This document shows, piece after piece, positions 26,889 through 36,274 of a stretch of 64,000 bases of DNA; position 1 is the stretch's first letter, and each line of letters opens with the position of its first letter. The position numbers and the translations under genes were made by a program. Source of the DNA: Haloarcula pellucida (lineage in GTDB: Archaea > Halobacteriota > Halobacteria > Halobacteriales > Haloarculaceae); contig NZ_BMOU01000001.1 in the NCBI RefSeq assembly GCF_014647235.1, forward strand, positions 124,001-188,000. Direction: 5' to 3'. The notes under the pieces were generated by a model. It worked only from the letters and a program-made list of their open reading frames with translations. It was not told where the DNA came from and did not search any database.

Positions 26889-29800
26889 TCACTCTCCGGA
26901 CGCCCCGGCGGTGGGCCACCCCGCCGATTCCTCGACGGCGACGCCGTCCTTGTCCCCGACACCGCGCGGCCGTGGCGGGACGACGATTACGACGCCCGTA
27001 TGCGCTCGAAAGGAGAGCCGCGTACTCTGCCCGAGCAGTTCCGCGTCCCCGTCTTCGTCCACGTCGAGATAGACCCGCTCGCCGTCGCGAGCGTACGTCG
27101 TCGTTGCCCCCGGTGTCGTCGGCGGGCCGTGGCTCGCGGTCACCGCAAAGCGGGCGTACTCGCCCTCGACGGTCACCCACCAGATGTTCGTCGTCGCGAC
27201 CCACTGCCACGGCGGCACAAGCGGGAGACCCGCCGGCAGCGTCTTCGTCCCGAGACGGCGTTTTGCCAGCTGCTCTGCCCGGCGCCGCCCGGCGCTTTCG
27301 ATTCGCTGGCGCAACTGGTCGCGCGCCACGGTTCGAACCGTCGAGGCCGTCTGGTTGACGACGGGCGTCTTCGGTCGGGCTATCGGTCGAGCGAGGGCGT
27401 CGTCGGTGGTGCTCCGCAGTCGCATCCAGAGCCAGTCGCGTTCGACTGCCGAGAGGCCCCGTCGGTCGGCGGCGACTGTGGCGATGCGCCTCGCTGCCGA
27501 CCCGTCTGCCAGTGCCTGCCCACGCGCGGCGGGCGTGTCCCAGCGCCGAAGCGCAGCCTCGACGATCGTCCGACTCGCCGCGCTGTCGGCGTCGGTCTCC
27601 TCGCTGACTGTCCCCGCGAGTTCGGCGGCGACGTGACTGTTTGCCTGTTCGACACGATACCGTAATCGGCGCCGGTGGCTGTCGAGCGTCGCGTTCGACG
27701 TTCTGTTGGCCGTCGCGTTCGCCGCGGCCAGCGTCGTCGCCGCCGTCGCGAGACGCGTTCTGTCCCCCGACGCCATTGCACTGTCGGTCACCACGGCGGC
27801 CGCGTCGCCGTAGGGGGCGGTGAACACGTTGACGTTCCGGGCGACGAGCGGGTGTTCGCTGCCCTCGATTGCGGGGTGGGACTCCTCCGACACCGAGGCC
27901 AGCGTGAGATACTGTGGCCGCGCGTCGACCCGCGTCCGAAGCGGACCGGCCGGGCCGGTCGGCACCGGGCGCGAGCGCGGTATCTGTGTGTCGCGGGCGG
28001 TCAGGCTCTTCCGGAGGTCGACGAGCGATCCCCCGGTCCGGTTCCGTAACTGTCTGTCGACGCCTTCCCGGGCCGAACCGCGCCGCTGTGCCCGGACAGC
28101 GAGTCGGTCGTCCACCGCGTCGAGGTAGGCGATACGGGCCGCGACGCGGGCCTTCTGTGCGGCGCTGTCGTAGGTGTCGGGCGCGTCGACGAGGGCCGCC
28201 CGCCGGTCGGCGAGTTTCCGTCGGAGTTCGCGAGCCGGGTTCGTCTCGAACGTGCCGACGGCCCCGCGCTCGACGGTCACGTTCGTCGCCCGGACGCGCT
28301 CTCGCAACCGTCTGAGGTCGCGGTACACCCACGGTCTGAGCGAGTCCGGTCGCTTCCCCGTTACACTCACAGTCGGCGTCCGAAGACGACCCTCCGCGGC
28401 GCGTTCCGCGACCGCATCCCGACCGCCAGCACGGCCGACCAGTCCCCGCTCGGCCCGCGGTTCGACGTCGGCCAGATTCGGCCCACCCACCGGGCTTCCC
28501 TCGCGGTCGTGGGCCGTCCGGATTCGCTCGTCCGGCGCGCCGGAGTCGCTCTCGTGACGCCCGACGAGTGTGACGGTCACCCGACGGCGCTCGGTCCGAC
28601 TCGACGCCGTCGACCGCCGCTCGCTTCCGTTCTCCCAGAGGGCCACCCGCGTGTACTCCACCTCCACGGTCCGGCCGAAGCTATCGAGTTCGTGCCACCC
28701 GTCCGGCACGCTCGGCCGCGGGTCGACCGCGCCGACCGCGTCGGTGCTGTCGGTCGTCTGTTCGCGGACGAGCGTCCAGTTCTCACCCGGCGAGGGTGGT
28801 CGCGGCGGTCGACCGCCGCTCACCCGCCGACTGTCCGTGACCAGTCGCACGTCGACGGTGTACGCTGTGGCCGTCGTCCGCCCGAGCGCTTCGGGTGCTG
28901 CGACCGAGTGGAAGGCGTCGTCGGCCGTCTCGTTGACCCCGATACGCATCGTCTCGTTCGCACGCGGATGGTCGCCGGAGGCCCCGCCCGTACTGATGTC
29001 CTCGCTCGCGGGGCGATACGCCGTCCGCTTGAGGACTTCCTGTGCGAGGGCGGTGTTGTTGCTGCCCGTGATGACGTCCTCGACGCCGACCATCGCCGTC
29101 GCCTCCGTGAGCGACCGTCGGCCGTCCGGGTCGCTGCGCCCGAACGTCGACCGCTGAACGCCCAGTAGCGCGCCGTTGGTCGCGAGACTGACGTGTCTGT
29201 TCGCGAGAACGTTCTCTATCGGCACGCCGCCGTACTGGGCGTAGCCACGTGCCCACACGATGGGGTAGAGTCTGGCCGTCAACCGCTGGCTCAGCCCCGG
29301 CTTGTCCAACCCGTTGTTCACGCGCCGCTCGTAGGTCTGGACCTGCTCGTGGAGTGTGAGGACTGGCGTCGCGACGACGACGGTCGGCGAGACGGTACGA
29401 CGGGTGACCACTCGGTCGCCGCGCCGAACCGTCAGCGTCACGTTCTCGACGGTCGCTCTGAGCGCGGTGCCGTTCGGGCCGGCCCGTGCGATGGAGACGC
29501 GTTCTATCGCCTCCCGGTACTCCGCGGTCGTCTCGACTGCCGGCACGCTCGCCGTCGCCTCGACGCCTTCGCTCGTCGCCCCGACGCGGCGGAGACGGTC
29601 ACGGACCTGCAGATAGATCCGCAGGCGGAGGGCGTCCCGGAACGGCCGAGAGTCGTTCAGGGCTCGCCCGACGGAGGTGTTCGCCGGTTCGAGCACCGGA
29701 TCCGTCGACGCCCGCTGTCCGGCCCTCGACACGGCGTCGCGCATCGCCGTCTGTGTCTCCGCCGTCGCGCGGTCGAGCGTGCGCTCGACGGCCGTATCGC

Positions 29801-29915
29801 GCGGTGCGGGCGCCGGCCGAAGCGTCGGTGCGAGCGTCAGGCTACTCACCAGCAACAGGACGCCCAGCAGCGCGAACGGCACCCGGCCGCGCGTGTCGTC
29901 AATCACGCCGACCAC
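26889..29915 (-). CDS. Large membrane-anchored protein of the Tad-like cluster (DUF7286-like)
   Basis: 1008 residues. One N-terminal hydrophobic helix (VPFALLGVLLLVSSLTLAP, residues ~11-30) is followed by ~970 polar residues rich in Arg, Asp, Thr and Val, predicted outside the cell. Heptad-like stretches (RAQRRGSAREGVDRQLRNR) suggest helices. It is the last gene of the pilus-like operon and overlaps the gene before it by 13 bases. Its position and topology recall a TadG-type or tip/adhesin subunit, but no sequence homology is claimed. Arg content is unusually high for a haloarchaeal extracellular protein. Confidence 0.8.
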   Translation of the reverse strand: MVGVIDDTRGRVPFALLGVLLLVSSLTLAPTLRPAPAPRDTAVERTLDRATAETQTAMRDAVSRAGQRASTDPVLEPANTSVGRALNDSRPFRDALRLRIYLQVRDRLRRVGATSEGVEATASVPAVETTAEYREAIERVSIARAGPNGTALRATVENVTLTVRRGDRVVTRRTVSPTVVVATPVLTLHEQVQTYERRVNNGLDKPGLSQRLTARLYPIVWARGYAQYGGVPIENVLANRHVSLATNGALLGVQRSTFGRSDPDGRRSLTEATAMVGVEDVITGSNNTALAQEVLKRTAYRPASEDISTGGASGDHPRANETMRIGVNETADDAFHSVAAPEALGRTTATAYTVDVRLVTDSRRVSGGRPPRPPSPGENWTLVREQTTDSTDAVGAVDPRPSVPDGWHELDSFGRTVEVEYTRVALWENGSERRSTASSRTERRRVTVTLVGRHESDSGAPDERIRTAHDREGSPVGGPNLADVEPRAERGLVGRAGGRDAVAERAAEGRLRTPTVSVTGKRPDSLRPWVYRDLRRLRERVRATNVTVERGAVGTFETNPARELRRKLADRRAALVDAPDTYDSAAQKARVAARIAYLDAVDDRLAVRAQRRGSAREGVDRQLRNRTGGSLVDLRKSLTARDTQIPRSRPVPTGPAGPLRTRVDARPQYLTLASVSEESHPAIEGSEHPLVARNVNVFTAPYGDAAAVVTDSAMASGDRTRLATAATTLAAANATANRTSNATLDSHRRRLRYRVEQANSHVAAELAGTVSEETDADSAASRTIVEAALRRWDTPAARGQALADGSAARRIATVAADRRGLSAVERDWLWMRLRSTTDDALARPIARPKTPVVNQTASTVRTVARDQLRQRIESAGRRRAEQLAKRRLGTKTLPAGLPLVPPWQWVATTNIWWVTVEGEYARFAVTASHGPPTTPGATTTYARDGERVYLDVDEDGDAELLGQSTRLSFRAHTGVVIVVPPRPRGVGDKDGVAVEESAGWPTAGASGE

Positions 29916-30781
29916 GTCCTGACTGTGACGCGGACGCGCTCGGTGTGTACTGCCCGGGCCGCGGCGGCCGGCGTGTCGAAGCGCTGTCGCATATCGGCCG
30001 CCAAATCGCCGGCGAGATGCACCGTCAGTCGAGCGTTCAGGTCCGCCGCCGACTCCGAGTCGAGTGGCAAGCCGTCCGCGTCGGTGAGGCGTGCCATCTG
30101 CCGGTATCGCGCCGCCATCAGCCGGTCGCCGGGATAATCCCCGCGGAGGGCCAAGCGGGCTTGTGACGGGGGAAAAAGCCCCTCGACGACAGTCGACGCG
30201 ACCACGACCGCGACGCCGAGGTAACCGGCCTCGTGCGCCCCCCGTCGCGCTCGGCTGGTCGCGTTCGCCATCGGACTCGCGACGCTGACCGTCGCCGTCC
30301 GCACGTCGGCCGAGGGAGGCGGCTGTTCACCGACTCGGGTCGTCGCACGGACCGGCGCGCCGGGGTACGGTTCCCAGCGAACGCGAACCGAGGTCTGCCG
30401 ACCCGATTCTGACAGTCGCTCCCGCGTCGTGTTCGCGACCGCTCGTTCGAACCCCCTGCCCGCCGTCGACAGTCGCTCGCCGTGTACGGTGACGCCGCTC
30501 ATCGCCGATTCTGCGAGCAGTTCGGCGATAGTCCCGTGGGCCGTCCGCCGGTGGCGGGCGGTGGCGTTGGCCGTCCACTCGGGCGGCCGACCCGGCGAAT
30601 CGAGCGCGTACTCGACACTCGCGGTACTCGTCGCGAGCAGTTCGGCCGAGTCGGCGGCTGGGTTCGCCGCCTCCGGCGGGTCCACGGTGACGGCGCCGAC
30701 GACGGCCGTCGCGGCGGCGCCGACCAGCAACAGGAACACCGTCACGTCGACGACGGTACTGGTGGCACGACCCGTCACCAC
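29903..30781 (-). CDS. Pseudopilin-like one-helix protein (DUF7284-like)
   Basis: 292 residues. A single N-terminal hydrophobic helix, STVVDVTVFLLLVGAAATAVVGAV (residues ~8-30), directly after a short basic start (MVTGRA), then a polar domain with many Ala/Arg/Thr. A second weaker hydrophobic stretch (GYLGVAVVVASTVVEGL) lies near residue 190. Topology matches TadE/TadF-type minor subunits. It overlaps its neighbours by 13 and 7 bases, so it is translated as part of the cluster. Confidence 0.75.
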   Translation of the reverse strand: MVTGRATSTVVDVTVFLLLVGAAATAVVGAVTVDPPEAANPAADSAELLATSTASVEYALDSPGRPPEWTANATARHRRTAHGTIAELLAESAMSGVTVHGERLSTAGRGFERAVANTTRERLSESGRQTSVRVRWEPYPGAPVRATTRVGEQPPPSADVRTATVSVASPMANATSRARRGAHEAGYLGVAVVVASTVVEGLFPPSQARLALRGDYPGDRLMAARYRQMARLTDADGLPLDSESAADLNARLTVHLAGDLAADMRQRFDTPAAAARAVHTERVRVTVRTWSA

Positions 30782-31161
30782 ACGCTCACCCGTAGTGTCC
30801 CACGCCGGACCGCTGCCGGGGCGACTCGGACGCTGACCGTCCGTCGGGCCCGTGCCGTGTCCACCGGTGGCGACGGTCCCACGCTCCAGCGCTGTCCGGC
30901 ACGGACCGTCACGTTTCCCTCGTAGCCAGTCGGAATCACAGCGAGAGCGTCGGCCACCCGGTCGGGCGCGACAACACCGGCGGTACTCAGTCGCTGCTCC
31001 ACGGAATCGGCGGTCGGCGCCGCGACGTTCCGGTCGCCGGTCGCGGACACCAGCGCGCCGTCGAGGACGCCGGCGTACAGCGCCAGTCCGGTCGAGACGG
31101 CGAAGACGGCCACGAGGGCCGCGAGCGGTTCCGTCGCGCCCCTATCCGACGAGCGTGACAT
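30775..31161 (-). CDS. Small pilin-like protein (DUF7285-like)
   Basis: 128 residues. The start MSRSSDRGATEPLAALVAVFAVSTGLALYAG has a short polar leader, then RG followed by a hydrophobic stretch carrying Glu and Pro near its beginning, reminiscent of a class III (prepilin) signal sequence with cleavage after Gly. The match is suggestive, not diagnostic. The remainder is a small soluble domain ending VRVAPAAVRRGTLRVSVW. Overlaps both neighbours (20 and 7 bases). Confidence 0.72.
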   Translation of the reverse strand: MSRSSDRGATEPLAALVAVFAVSTGLALYAGVLDGALVSATGDRNVAAPTADSVEQRLSTAGVVAPDRVADALAVIPTGYEGNVTVRAGQRWSVGPSPPVDTARARRTVSVRVAPAAVRRGTLRVSVW

Positions 31162-31603
31162 CGACTCCTCCCCAGGCGACGTGCCTGACGGTCAGTCTCT
31201 CGGGTGCCGGACGCCACCCGGTGTCGGCGGTGCGTGCTCGCTCGGCCGCCCGTCGGAGACCGGTGGGCGACCCGAAGTACCGACTCGGCCGTCCGCCCTC
31301 GAGTACGGCGGCGAGGCGCCCGTCGAGCGCGGGGACGAACGGTTCGAGGACCGTCGCGTGAGCGACGCCTCCATCGGAGCGCAGACCGATTTCTCGATCC
31401 GACAGGGACCACTCCACAGCGTCCAGTTCGCGGGTGGCGACCGACCCCGCTGGACTGGTCGCGACCTCGTCGACCGTCGCGGCGGTGGCCGTCGCGTCCG
31501 GCGGTGCCGACGCGGGCAGCGAGACGACGACGCCGAAGACGGCGACGCTCACGGTACCGAGCGCCACCCAGACGTACAGCGTGTCGACGTGCGTATCGAA
31601 CAT
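31142..31603 (-). CDS. Small membrane-anchored protein of the Tad-like cluster (DUF7283-like)
   Basis: 153 residues. MFDTHVDTLYVWVALGTVSVAVFGVVVSLP shows a membrane helix at residues ~9-28, followed by a periplasm-like soluble domain (VEWSLSDREIGLRSDGG...). The ATG at 31603 is preferred because the helix is then N-terminal; a longer frame to 31801 overlaps the TadC gene and lacks haloarchaeal-like composition. A 38-base gap separates it from the TadC gene. Confidence 0.74.
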   Translation of the reverse strand: MFDTHVDTLYVWVALGTVSVAVFGVVVSLPASAPPDATATAATVDEVATSPAGSVATRELDAVEWSLSDREIGLRSDGGVAHATVLEPFVPALDGRLAAVLEGGRPSRYFGSPTGLRRAAERARTADTGWRPAPERLTVRHVAWGGVDVTLVG

Positions 31604-31641
31604 GGATGGCCTGCCCCCGCCTTCCGATTTAAACGCTGGCG

Positions 31642-33339
31642 TCAGACCAGCAGTCCCGTCGCCACGACGGCCGCGAGGTACGTCGCCGTCGCCGAACAGA
31701 GCGCCAGTCCCACCCGGTACCCGACGCGCGCTCGGTCCAGCCCGCGGTGCAGGCCCGTCGAGAGCGCGGTCAACACCGCTGCGAGGACGAGACAGTACCA
31801 ACCGACCACCGGGCCGAGCGTGGCCGCCGAGACGGCTTCGATGGGGCCGCCGCTCTGCATCGTCCCCGCGAGCGCCACGGTGGCGCCGCCGACGAGCGGT
31901 CCGAACAGCGCGGCGGTGTTCGAGAGCGTCCCGGTGACCTGTGCGAGGTCACGGCGCGTCTCCCGTTCGACCGCCGAGAGGTCCGCCAGATGCTCCCCCA
32001 TCGTCGTGATGGTCTCGCCGGCCGGCGGGCCGATATCGGCGGCAGCGTCCAGTAGCACCGCCGCGCGCCGGAGACGCGGACTCGGGACTGTTCTGAGCGC
32101 GCCGTACTCGCCACAGAACGCCGCTTCGATGCCGACGCCGAGCGTCCGCTGGCGGTGGAGCGTCGCGCCGAGACGGTTACAGAACGGCGCCGGCGTCACG
32201 TCGACCGCCTCCTCTAGTGCCGCCTCGACCGACTTCCCGCGGTCGACGCGCCGCCCGATAGCCGTCAGCGCGTCTGGCAGCCCGTCCTCGATGTCGGTGA
32301 CGTGGTCCCGGACCTCGCGAACCGGGCGATAGTGGACCACCAGCGCTGCGCCGGTCCCGGCCCCGAGCGCCGCGATTGGCGGCCCCCATCCGGGTACGAC
32401 GAGGGCCCCGACAAGCCAGCCGGTGACGGCGGCCACCATGCCAGCGGTGAGGGCCGGGACCGGCGTCGACGGCACGTCGGGGTGACTCCGCGGTACCACT
32501 GCCGGCGGGAACGCGATCGGTCGCTGCGCGAGGAGCCACGCACTCGCGACGACGAGGGCCGCCGGGAGGACCATCCCGTAGGCGACGACGAGTAGCGGCG
32601 CGGTCACCGGGACGCCCGCGGCGGCCGCTGCTGGCAGGAGAGACACCATCGCAAGCGGGAGCAAGACGCCAAAGGCGTACAGTCCGGTCGCGGGAGCGCG
32701 CAGGTCGGCGGCGAACGTCGCCATCTCGTCGCGGGTCCCGTCGAGAATCCGCCGCCGTGCGGTCGCGAGTACGGCCGCCCGCTCGCCGGGCGGTGCGACG
32801 GCCGCTCGCTGGACGTGGTGTATCGCCGCTTCCAGTGCGGGAAATTCGTCGCTCCACCGCTCGGCGAACCGCCGGAGGCCGTCTCGTGGTGTGCCGCTCG
32901 CCTGTCGCCTGTGTGCGTCGAGTCGGTCGGCCAGGAGGCCGTCGGCGGCCGCCGCCGCGAACGCCGTCGCTCGTTCGGAACTCGGCCACAGTGTCATCCC
33001 CAGACTCAGCGTCACGACGAGCGACGGGGCGGCCCCCAGTGCGCGTATCCGCCGGGCCTGTGCGGCCAGCGGGATACCGTAGCGACCGGCCAGCCCCGTC
33101 CCGACTGCGACGAGGAGGCACGCGGTGCCACCGACGACGGCGGGCGTCCCGGACTCGACCGTGAGGAGCGTGAGACCGAGGAGCCAACAGGCGACGGCGA
33201 CGGCGTAGCTCGCGGCGAGTAGCCGCTCCGGGCGATACCCGACACCCAGTACGTGGGTCGCCCTCCGGTAGCGCTCCGGGACGCTGATGGCGTCGGTCAG
33301 CCGTTCGGCGAGTTCGCCCGAGTCCAGTCGCTCGGTCAT
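31642..33339 (-). CDS. tadC: TadC/GspF-type platform membrane protein
   Basis: 565 residues. It has two type II secretion F domains: several hydrophobic helices at residues ~40-110 and 215-275 and again at 295-345 and 480-565, with polar cytoplasmic loops between. DHVTDIEDGLPDALTAIGRRVDRGKSVEAALEEAV is the classic T2SSF loop phrase, where a pair of helices packs onto the ATPase. In type IV pili and Tad systems this protein sits in the membrane above the ATPase. Its start codon overlaps the stop of the ATPase gene by 4 bases (ATGA). Confidence 0.9.
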   Translation of the reverse strand: MTERLDSGELAERLTDAISVPERYRRATHVLGVGYRPERLLAASYAVAVACWLLGLTLLTVESGTPAVVGGTACLLVAVGTGLAGRYGIPLAAQARRIRALGAAPSLVVTLSLGMTLWPSSERATAFAAAAADGLLADRLDAHRRQASGTPRDGLRRFAERWSDEFPALEAAIHHVQRAAVAPPGERAAVLATARRRILDGTRDEMATFAADLRAPATGLYAFGVLLPLAMVSLLPAAAAAGVPVTAPLLVVAYGMVLPAALVVASAWLLAQRPIAFPPAVVPRSHPDVPSTPVPALTAGMVAAVTGWLVGALVVPGWGPPIAALGAGTGAALVVHYRPVREVRDHVTDIEDGLPDALTAIGRRVDRGKSVEAALEEAVDVTPAPFCNRLGATLHRQRTLGVGIEAAFCGEYGALRTVPSPRLRRAAVLLDAAADIGPPAGETITTMGEHLADLSAVERETRRDLAQVTGTLSNTAALFGPLVGGATVALAGTMQSGGPIEAVSAATLGPVVGWYCLVLAAVLTALSTGLHRGLDRARVGYRVGLALCSATATYLAAVVATGLLV

Positions 33340-35189
33340 CGCTCGGTCGTCCCGGGTTCCGTCCTCGGCGACTGACTGGCCTGCTCTGTGAAGCTAGCGC
33401 TTCGCGTCTCGACCGTGTCGAGCACGCTCGCGTAGGACTCGCCGGCGTGCGACAGGGATTCGAGCAGGTGACTGTTCCCCCGACCGAGCCGACCGGTGGC
33501 TGTCGCACGCTCGCCGTCGCGTTCGAACAGCGACGCGAACCCCACGCCCTCGCCGTGGTCTCGCACCTCCTCGACGGCGGCTACGCCACGGCCGGCCTCG
33601 GCCGTCGGTGGGGCGAGCGTCACGAGGAGGTCCGTCGCCGCGAACGCGCTCTCCGGGACGCCGAGGTCCGAGACGAGCCGTTCGCGCACGCTCTCCCCGC
33701 CCGAGCCGTGTATCGTGCCCAGCACTGCGCTGTCGCCGTCGCCGACCCGCATCGCCTCGTAGAGAACGCTGGCCTCCTCGCCGCGGACCTCGCCGACGAC
33801 GAGGGCGCCTTCTCCGAGTCGAAGCGCGGTCCGTAATGCCTCTCTCGCGTCGACCGACGGCCCGTCGCCGCTCGCGGTTCGCAACGGCTGGACGTCCCGG
33901 CCGTCGGACTGCAGGTCCGTGACGGGGAGTTCCGGCGTGTCCTCGATGACGACGGTTCGGACCGACCGCGGGAGTTCCCAGAGAAGCGAGCCCAGTGTGG
34001 TGGTCTTCCCGGCGCCGCGGGGGCCGGCGACGAGACAGGCGGCACCGCGCTCTACCGCGACCGAGAGCAACCCGGCGACTCGCGGTGAGACGGTCCCGTT
34101 TGCGACGAGGTCGGCCAGCCGCCAGCGTGTCTCGTCGTGGGCCCGAAAGGCAAAGGCGAGGCCGTCGCTCATCGGTTCCATGACGCCAGCGACCCGGACC
34201 TGTCGGTCCGCGACAGTAGTCGTCGCGTCGAGCGTCGGACTCGCCCGCGAGAAGGCCCGTCCGCTCGCACGGCGGAACGTAGACGCGAGCGTTCGTGCGC
34301 CCTCAGCGGTTAGTCGAACGTTCGTCCGCATCGTCTCGCCGTCGACGCGGACGCGCAGCCGCGTCTCGCCGACCGGTGCCGTCGCGAACACGTCGGAGAC
34401 ACGGGGGTCGGCAAACAGGTCTTCGAGGACGCCCAGCCCCCGCGTGTGTTTCCGGAGGACGGCCCCGAGTGCGGCCGCTGTGGTGCCGTCGTCGGTAACC
34501 GCCGATGCGGCCTGATACGGTGTCGGCTGGTCGTCGAGCGGTGCGGTCGCCAGTCGCTCGACGGCCGACGCGAGGGTGGCCGTCGTCGCCGCGTCGAACT
34601 CGTGTTCTCGGGGGCGCACGTGGTAGCAGTCGAGCGAGGACGCCGGCGTGTCGTACCGCCGGACGACCGCGTCGGTCTCGACGGTCCGACGGTCCCGAAG
34701 CGTCGCGTCGTCTGGCGGACTCGTGGCGATACGGGCGTCGCTGACTGCCGGACCGACGTACGGTTCGAGCGCGGCGTCGGCGTTCGCTCGCTCGGCGGCC
34801 AGCGCGAACCCAGTCGCCGCGGCGACGTCGGCGACCTGCCCCGCACGGCCGGTGGCCTCCGTCGCGGCCGCCAGTGGCTCACGACGCGCGCGGTCGGCCA
34901 GTCGCTGGTCGAGCGGTGCGACCCGCGTGGCGAAACGCCCCGCCGCGACGAGCAGCGCGGCCGCGCCGTCGAGGTAGGCTCGCTCTCGCCCGTCGCTTCG
35001 CGTGACGACGGCGTCGACGTCTGTCCCTCCCAGCGCGTCGATTACCGTCGCTCGACAGTCCGGCGAGCCGCCCAGTCGCCCGCGCTCGGGACACTCGTCG
35101 GCTGCGACCCTGAGCGTCTCGCCGTCGAACGACGGGTGACATCGACAGGCCTCGTCGTCTGTGGCGTCGTCCGTGAACCATCGACGCAT
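33336..35189 (-). CDS. tadA: Type II/IV secretion-system ATPase (TadA/GspE/VirB11-like)
   Basis: 617 residues. The N-terminal ~250 residues include a Cys/His cluster (CRCHPSF, ECPERG, DCRAT) that may bind zinc, and are specific to this group. The ATPase core has a Walker A P-loop GPRGAGKTTT (Lys395), an Asp-box region VVIEDTPELPVTD, Walker B LVVGEVRGEE, and a His-box GTIHGSGGES. It drives pilus extension or secretion through TadC. It abuts the gene above it (35190) with no gap and overlaps TadC by 4 bases. Confidence 0.92.
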   Translation of the reverse strand: MRRWFTDDATDDEACRCHPSFDGETLRVAADECPERGRLGGSPDCRATVIDALGGTDVDAVVTRSDGRERAYLDGAAALLVAAGRFATRVAPLDQRLADRARREPLAAATEATGRAGQVADVAAATGFALAAERANADAALEPYVGPAVSDARIATSPPDDATLRDRRTVETDAVVRRYDTPASSLDCYHVRPREHEFDAATTATLASAVERLATAPLDDQPTPYQAASAVTDDGTTAAALGAVLRKHTRGLGVLEDLFADPRVSDVFATAPVGETRLRVRVDGETMRTNVRLTAEGARTLASTFRRASGRAFSRASPTLDATTTVADRQVRVAGVMEPMSDGLAFAFRAHDETRWRLADLVANGTVSPRVAGLLSVAVERGAACLVAGPRGAGKTTTLGSLLWELPRSVRTVVIEDTPELPVTDLQSDGRDVQPLRTASGDGPSVDAREALRTALRLGEGALVVGEVRGEEASVLYEAMRVGDGDSAVLGTIHGSGGESVRERLVSDLGVPESAFAATDLLVTLAPPTAEAGRGVAAVEEVRDHGEGVGFASLFERDGERATATGRLGRGNSHLLESLSHAGESYASVLDTVETRSASFTEQASQSPRTEPGTTER

Positions 35190-35666
35190 CTATCCGTCCC
35201 TCCCCGACCTGTCGGCGGTGCCAGCCAGCCGCCGAACCGTCACGACCGTCTGACCGTCTCGAACCCGTAACCCGAACGCGAGACGGTGAACCCCGGATTC
35301 GCGGAGCTTGAGTGAGCCGCCGGCGGGGCGTATCGGCACGCCGACGAGGCGTTCGCTGTGGCCGCTCGCGTCGCCGACCCGCCAGCTGGCGACCCCTACG
35401 CCCTCGCGACTGTGGAACCGGAGCGAACTGACGCCGGCACTCGTCTGGGTTCGTTCCGGAAGCCGAATCGCTGTGACTCGGCGCGCACCTCGGCCAAGCG
35501 TGGCGTCGTCGGTGGCGACCATCGTCTCCAGTCGCTCCGAGAGGGCCGACAGTTGCCGCTCGACGGTGGCGTCGGCGGCGTCGGCCTGTGCCGTCGAGAG
35601 TGCGGGCGCCGTCACCGCGAGCAACGCCGCGGTGAGCGCCGCACCGAGGACCACCCGGAGTATCAC
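35190..35666 (-). CDS. Membrane-anchored accessory protein of the Tad-like cluster (DUF7311-like)
   Basis: 158 residues from a GTG start at 35666. VILRVVLGAALTAALLAVTAPALSTAQADAADATVERQL is a signal-anchor helix with a helical stalk; the rest is a compact beta domain (SLRFHSREGVGVASWRVGD, GSLKLRESGVHRLAFGLRVRDGQTVVTVRRL). The GTG overlaps the TGA stop of the preceding gene (GTGA), so translation is coupled, and it ends right before the ATPase gene. Confidence 0.75.
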   Translation of the reverse strand: MILRVVLGAALTAALLAVTAPALSTAQADAADATVERQLSALSERLETMVATDDATLGRGARRVTAIRLPERTQTSAGVSSLRFHSREGVGVASWRVGDASGHSERLVGVPIRPAGGSLKLRESGVHRLAFGLRVRDGQTVVTVRRLAGTADRSGRDG

Positions 35667-36184
35667 AGGAGGGCCCGTATCCGTTCGAGGACGCCGCTGT
35701 CCGGCGTCGCCGACTGGTCGGTCTCGTCCCCGTTTGCGACGGGAGTCGTCGGGCCCTCGGTCGCCGGATGGGGCCGCTCGCTGTCTCCCTCGTTCGGTGT
35801 CGCCTCGGGCGCCTGCCGCCGCCCGCGAGAGAGAGCATCCGTCGCCGTTCGCTGTTGCTCTGTGGCCGGCGACGACGGCTGGCGGTCGTCCAGCGCGTCG
35901 TCGAGACGGCGTTCGAGGCGGTCCGTCGCGGCCAGTGCGGTGTCGGCACGCTGTTCGACGTCCTCGTTGACCGACCGGACGTTGCCGACGTATCCCCGGA
36001 GTGCCTGCGTGGCCGCTTCGAGGTCCGCAGTGCGTTCGTCCAGTCGGTCGACTCGGTCCTCGACCGCCGTCAGTCGGGCGTCTAGTTCCGCGCGGTCCTC
36101 GACCGCCGGCAACCCGTGATCGCCGTCGGTGACTGCACGCTCGACGGCCCGAACCCGCTCTTCGAGTGTCTCCACGTCGGTCAT
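35663..36184 (-). CDS. Coiled-coil cytoplasmic protein, first gene of the Tad-like operon (DUF7310-like)
   Basis: 173 residues. The first ~95 residues are strongly heptad-patterned: TLEERVRAVERAVTDGD, LDARLTAVEDRVDRLDERTADLEAATQAL, VEQRADTALAATDRLERRLDDAL, i.e. a long coiled coil. The rest is disordered and acidic/proline-rich, ending in the short amphipathic VLERIRALL. No signal or membrane segment. It begins the operon; a divergent gene starts about 90 bases away. Confidence 0.78.
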   Translation of the reverse strand: MTDVETLEERVRAVERAVTDGDHGLPAVEDRAELDARLTAVEDRVDRLDERTADLEAATQALRGYVGNVRSVNEDVEQRADTALAATDRLERRLDDALDDRQPSSPATEQQRTATDALSRGRRQAPEATPNEGDSERPHPATEGPTTPVANGDETDQSATPDSGVLERIRALL

Positions 36185-36274
36185 GGCCGGCCGTGGTCTC
36201 GGCACCGTACTTGAACTCTCGTGTGGAGCCTCGCGGGACGAACCTTTTTGACCGAAGGCGAAGCCAGACGCCCT

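Noticed and set aside
26587-28332. Long minus-strand frame of about 580 residues overlapping the 1008-aa gene
   Set aside because: Its translation is dominated by Arg and Gly with no acidic bias, a typical artefact of high GC. The overlapping frame has a membrane anchor and haloarchaeal composition.
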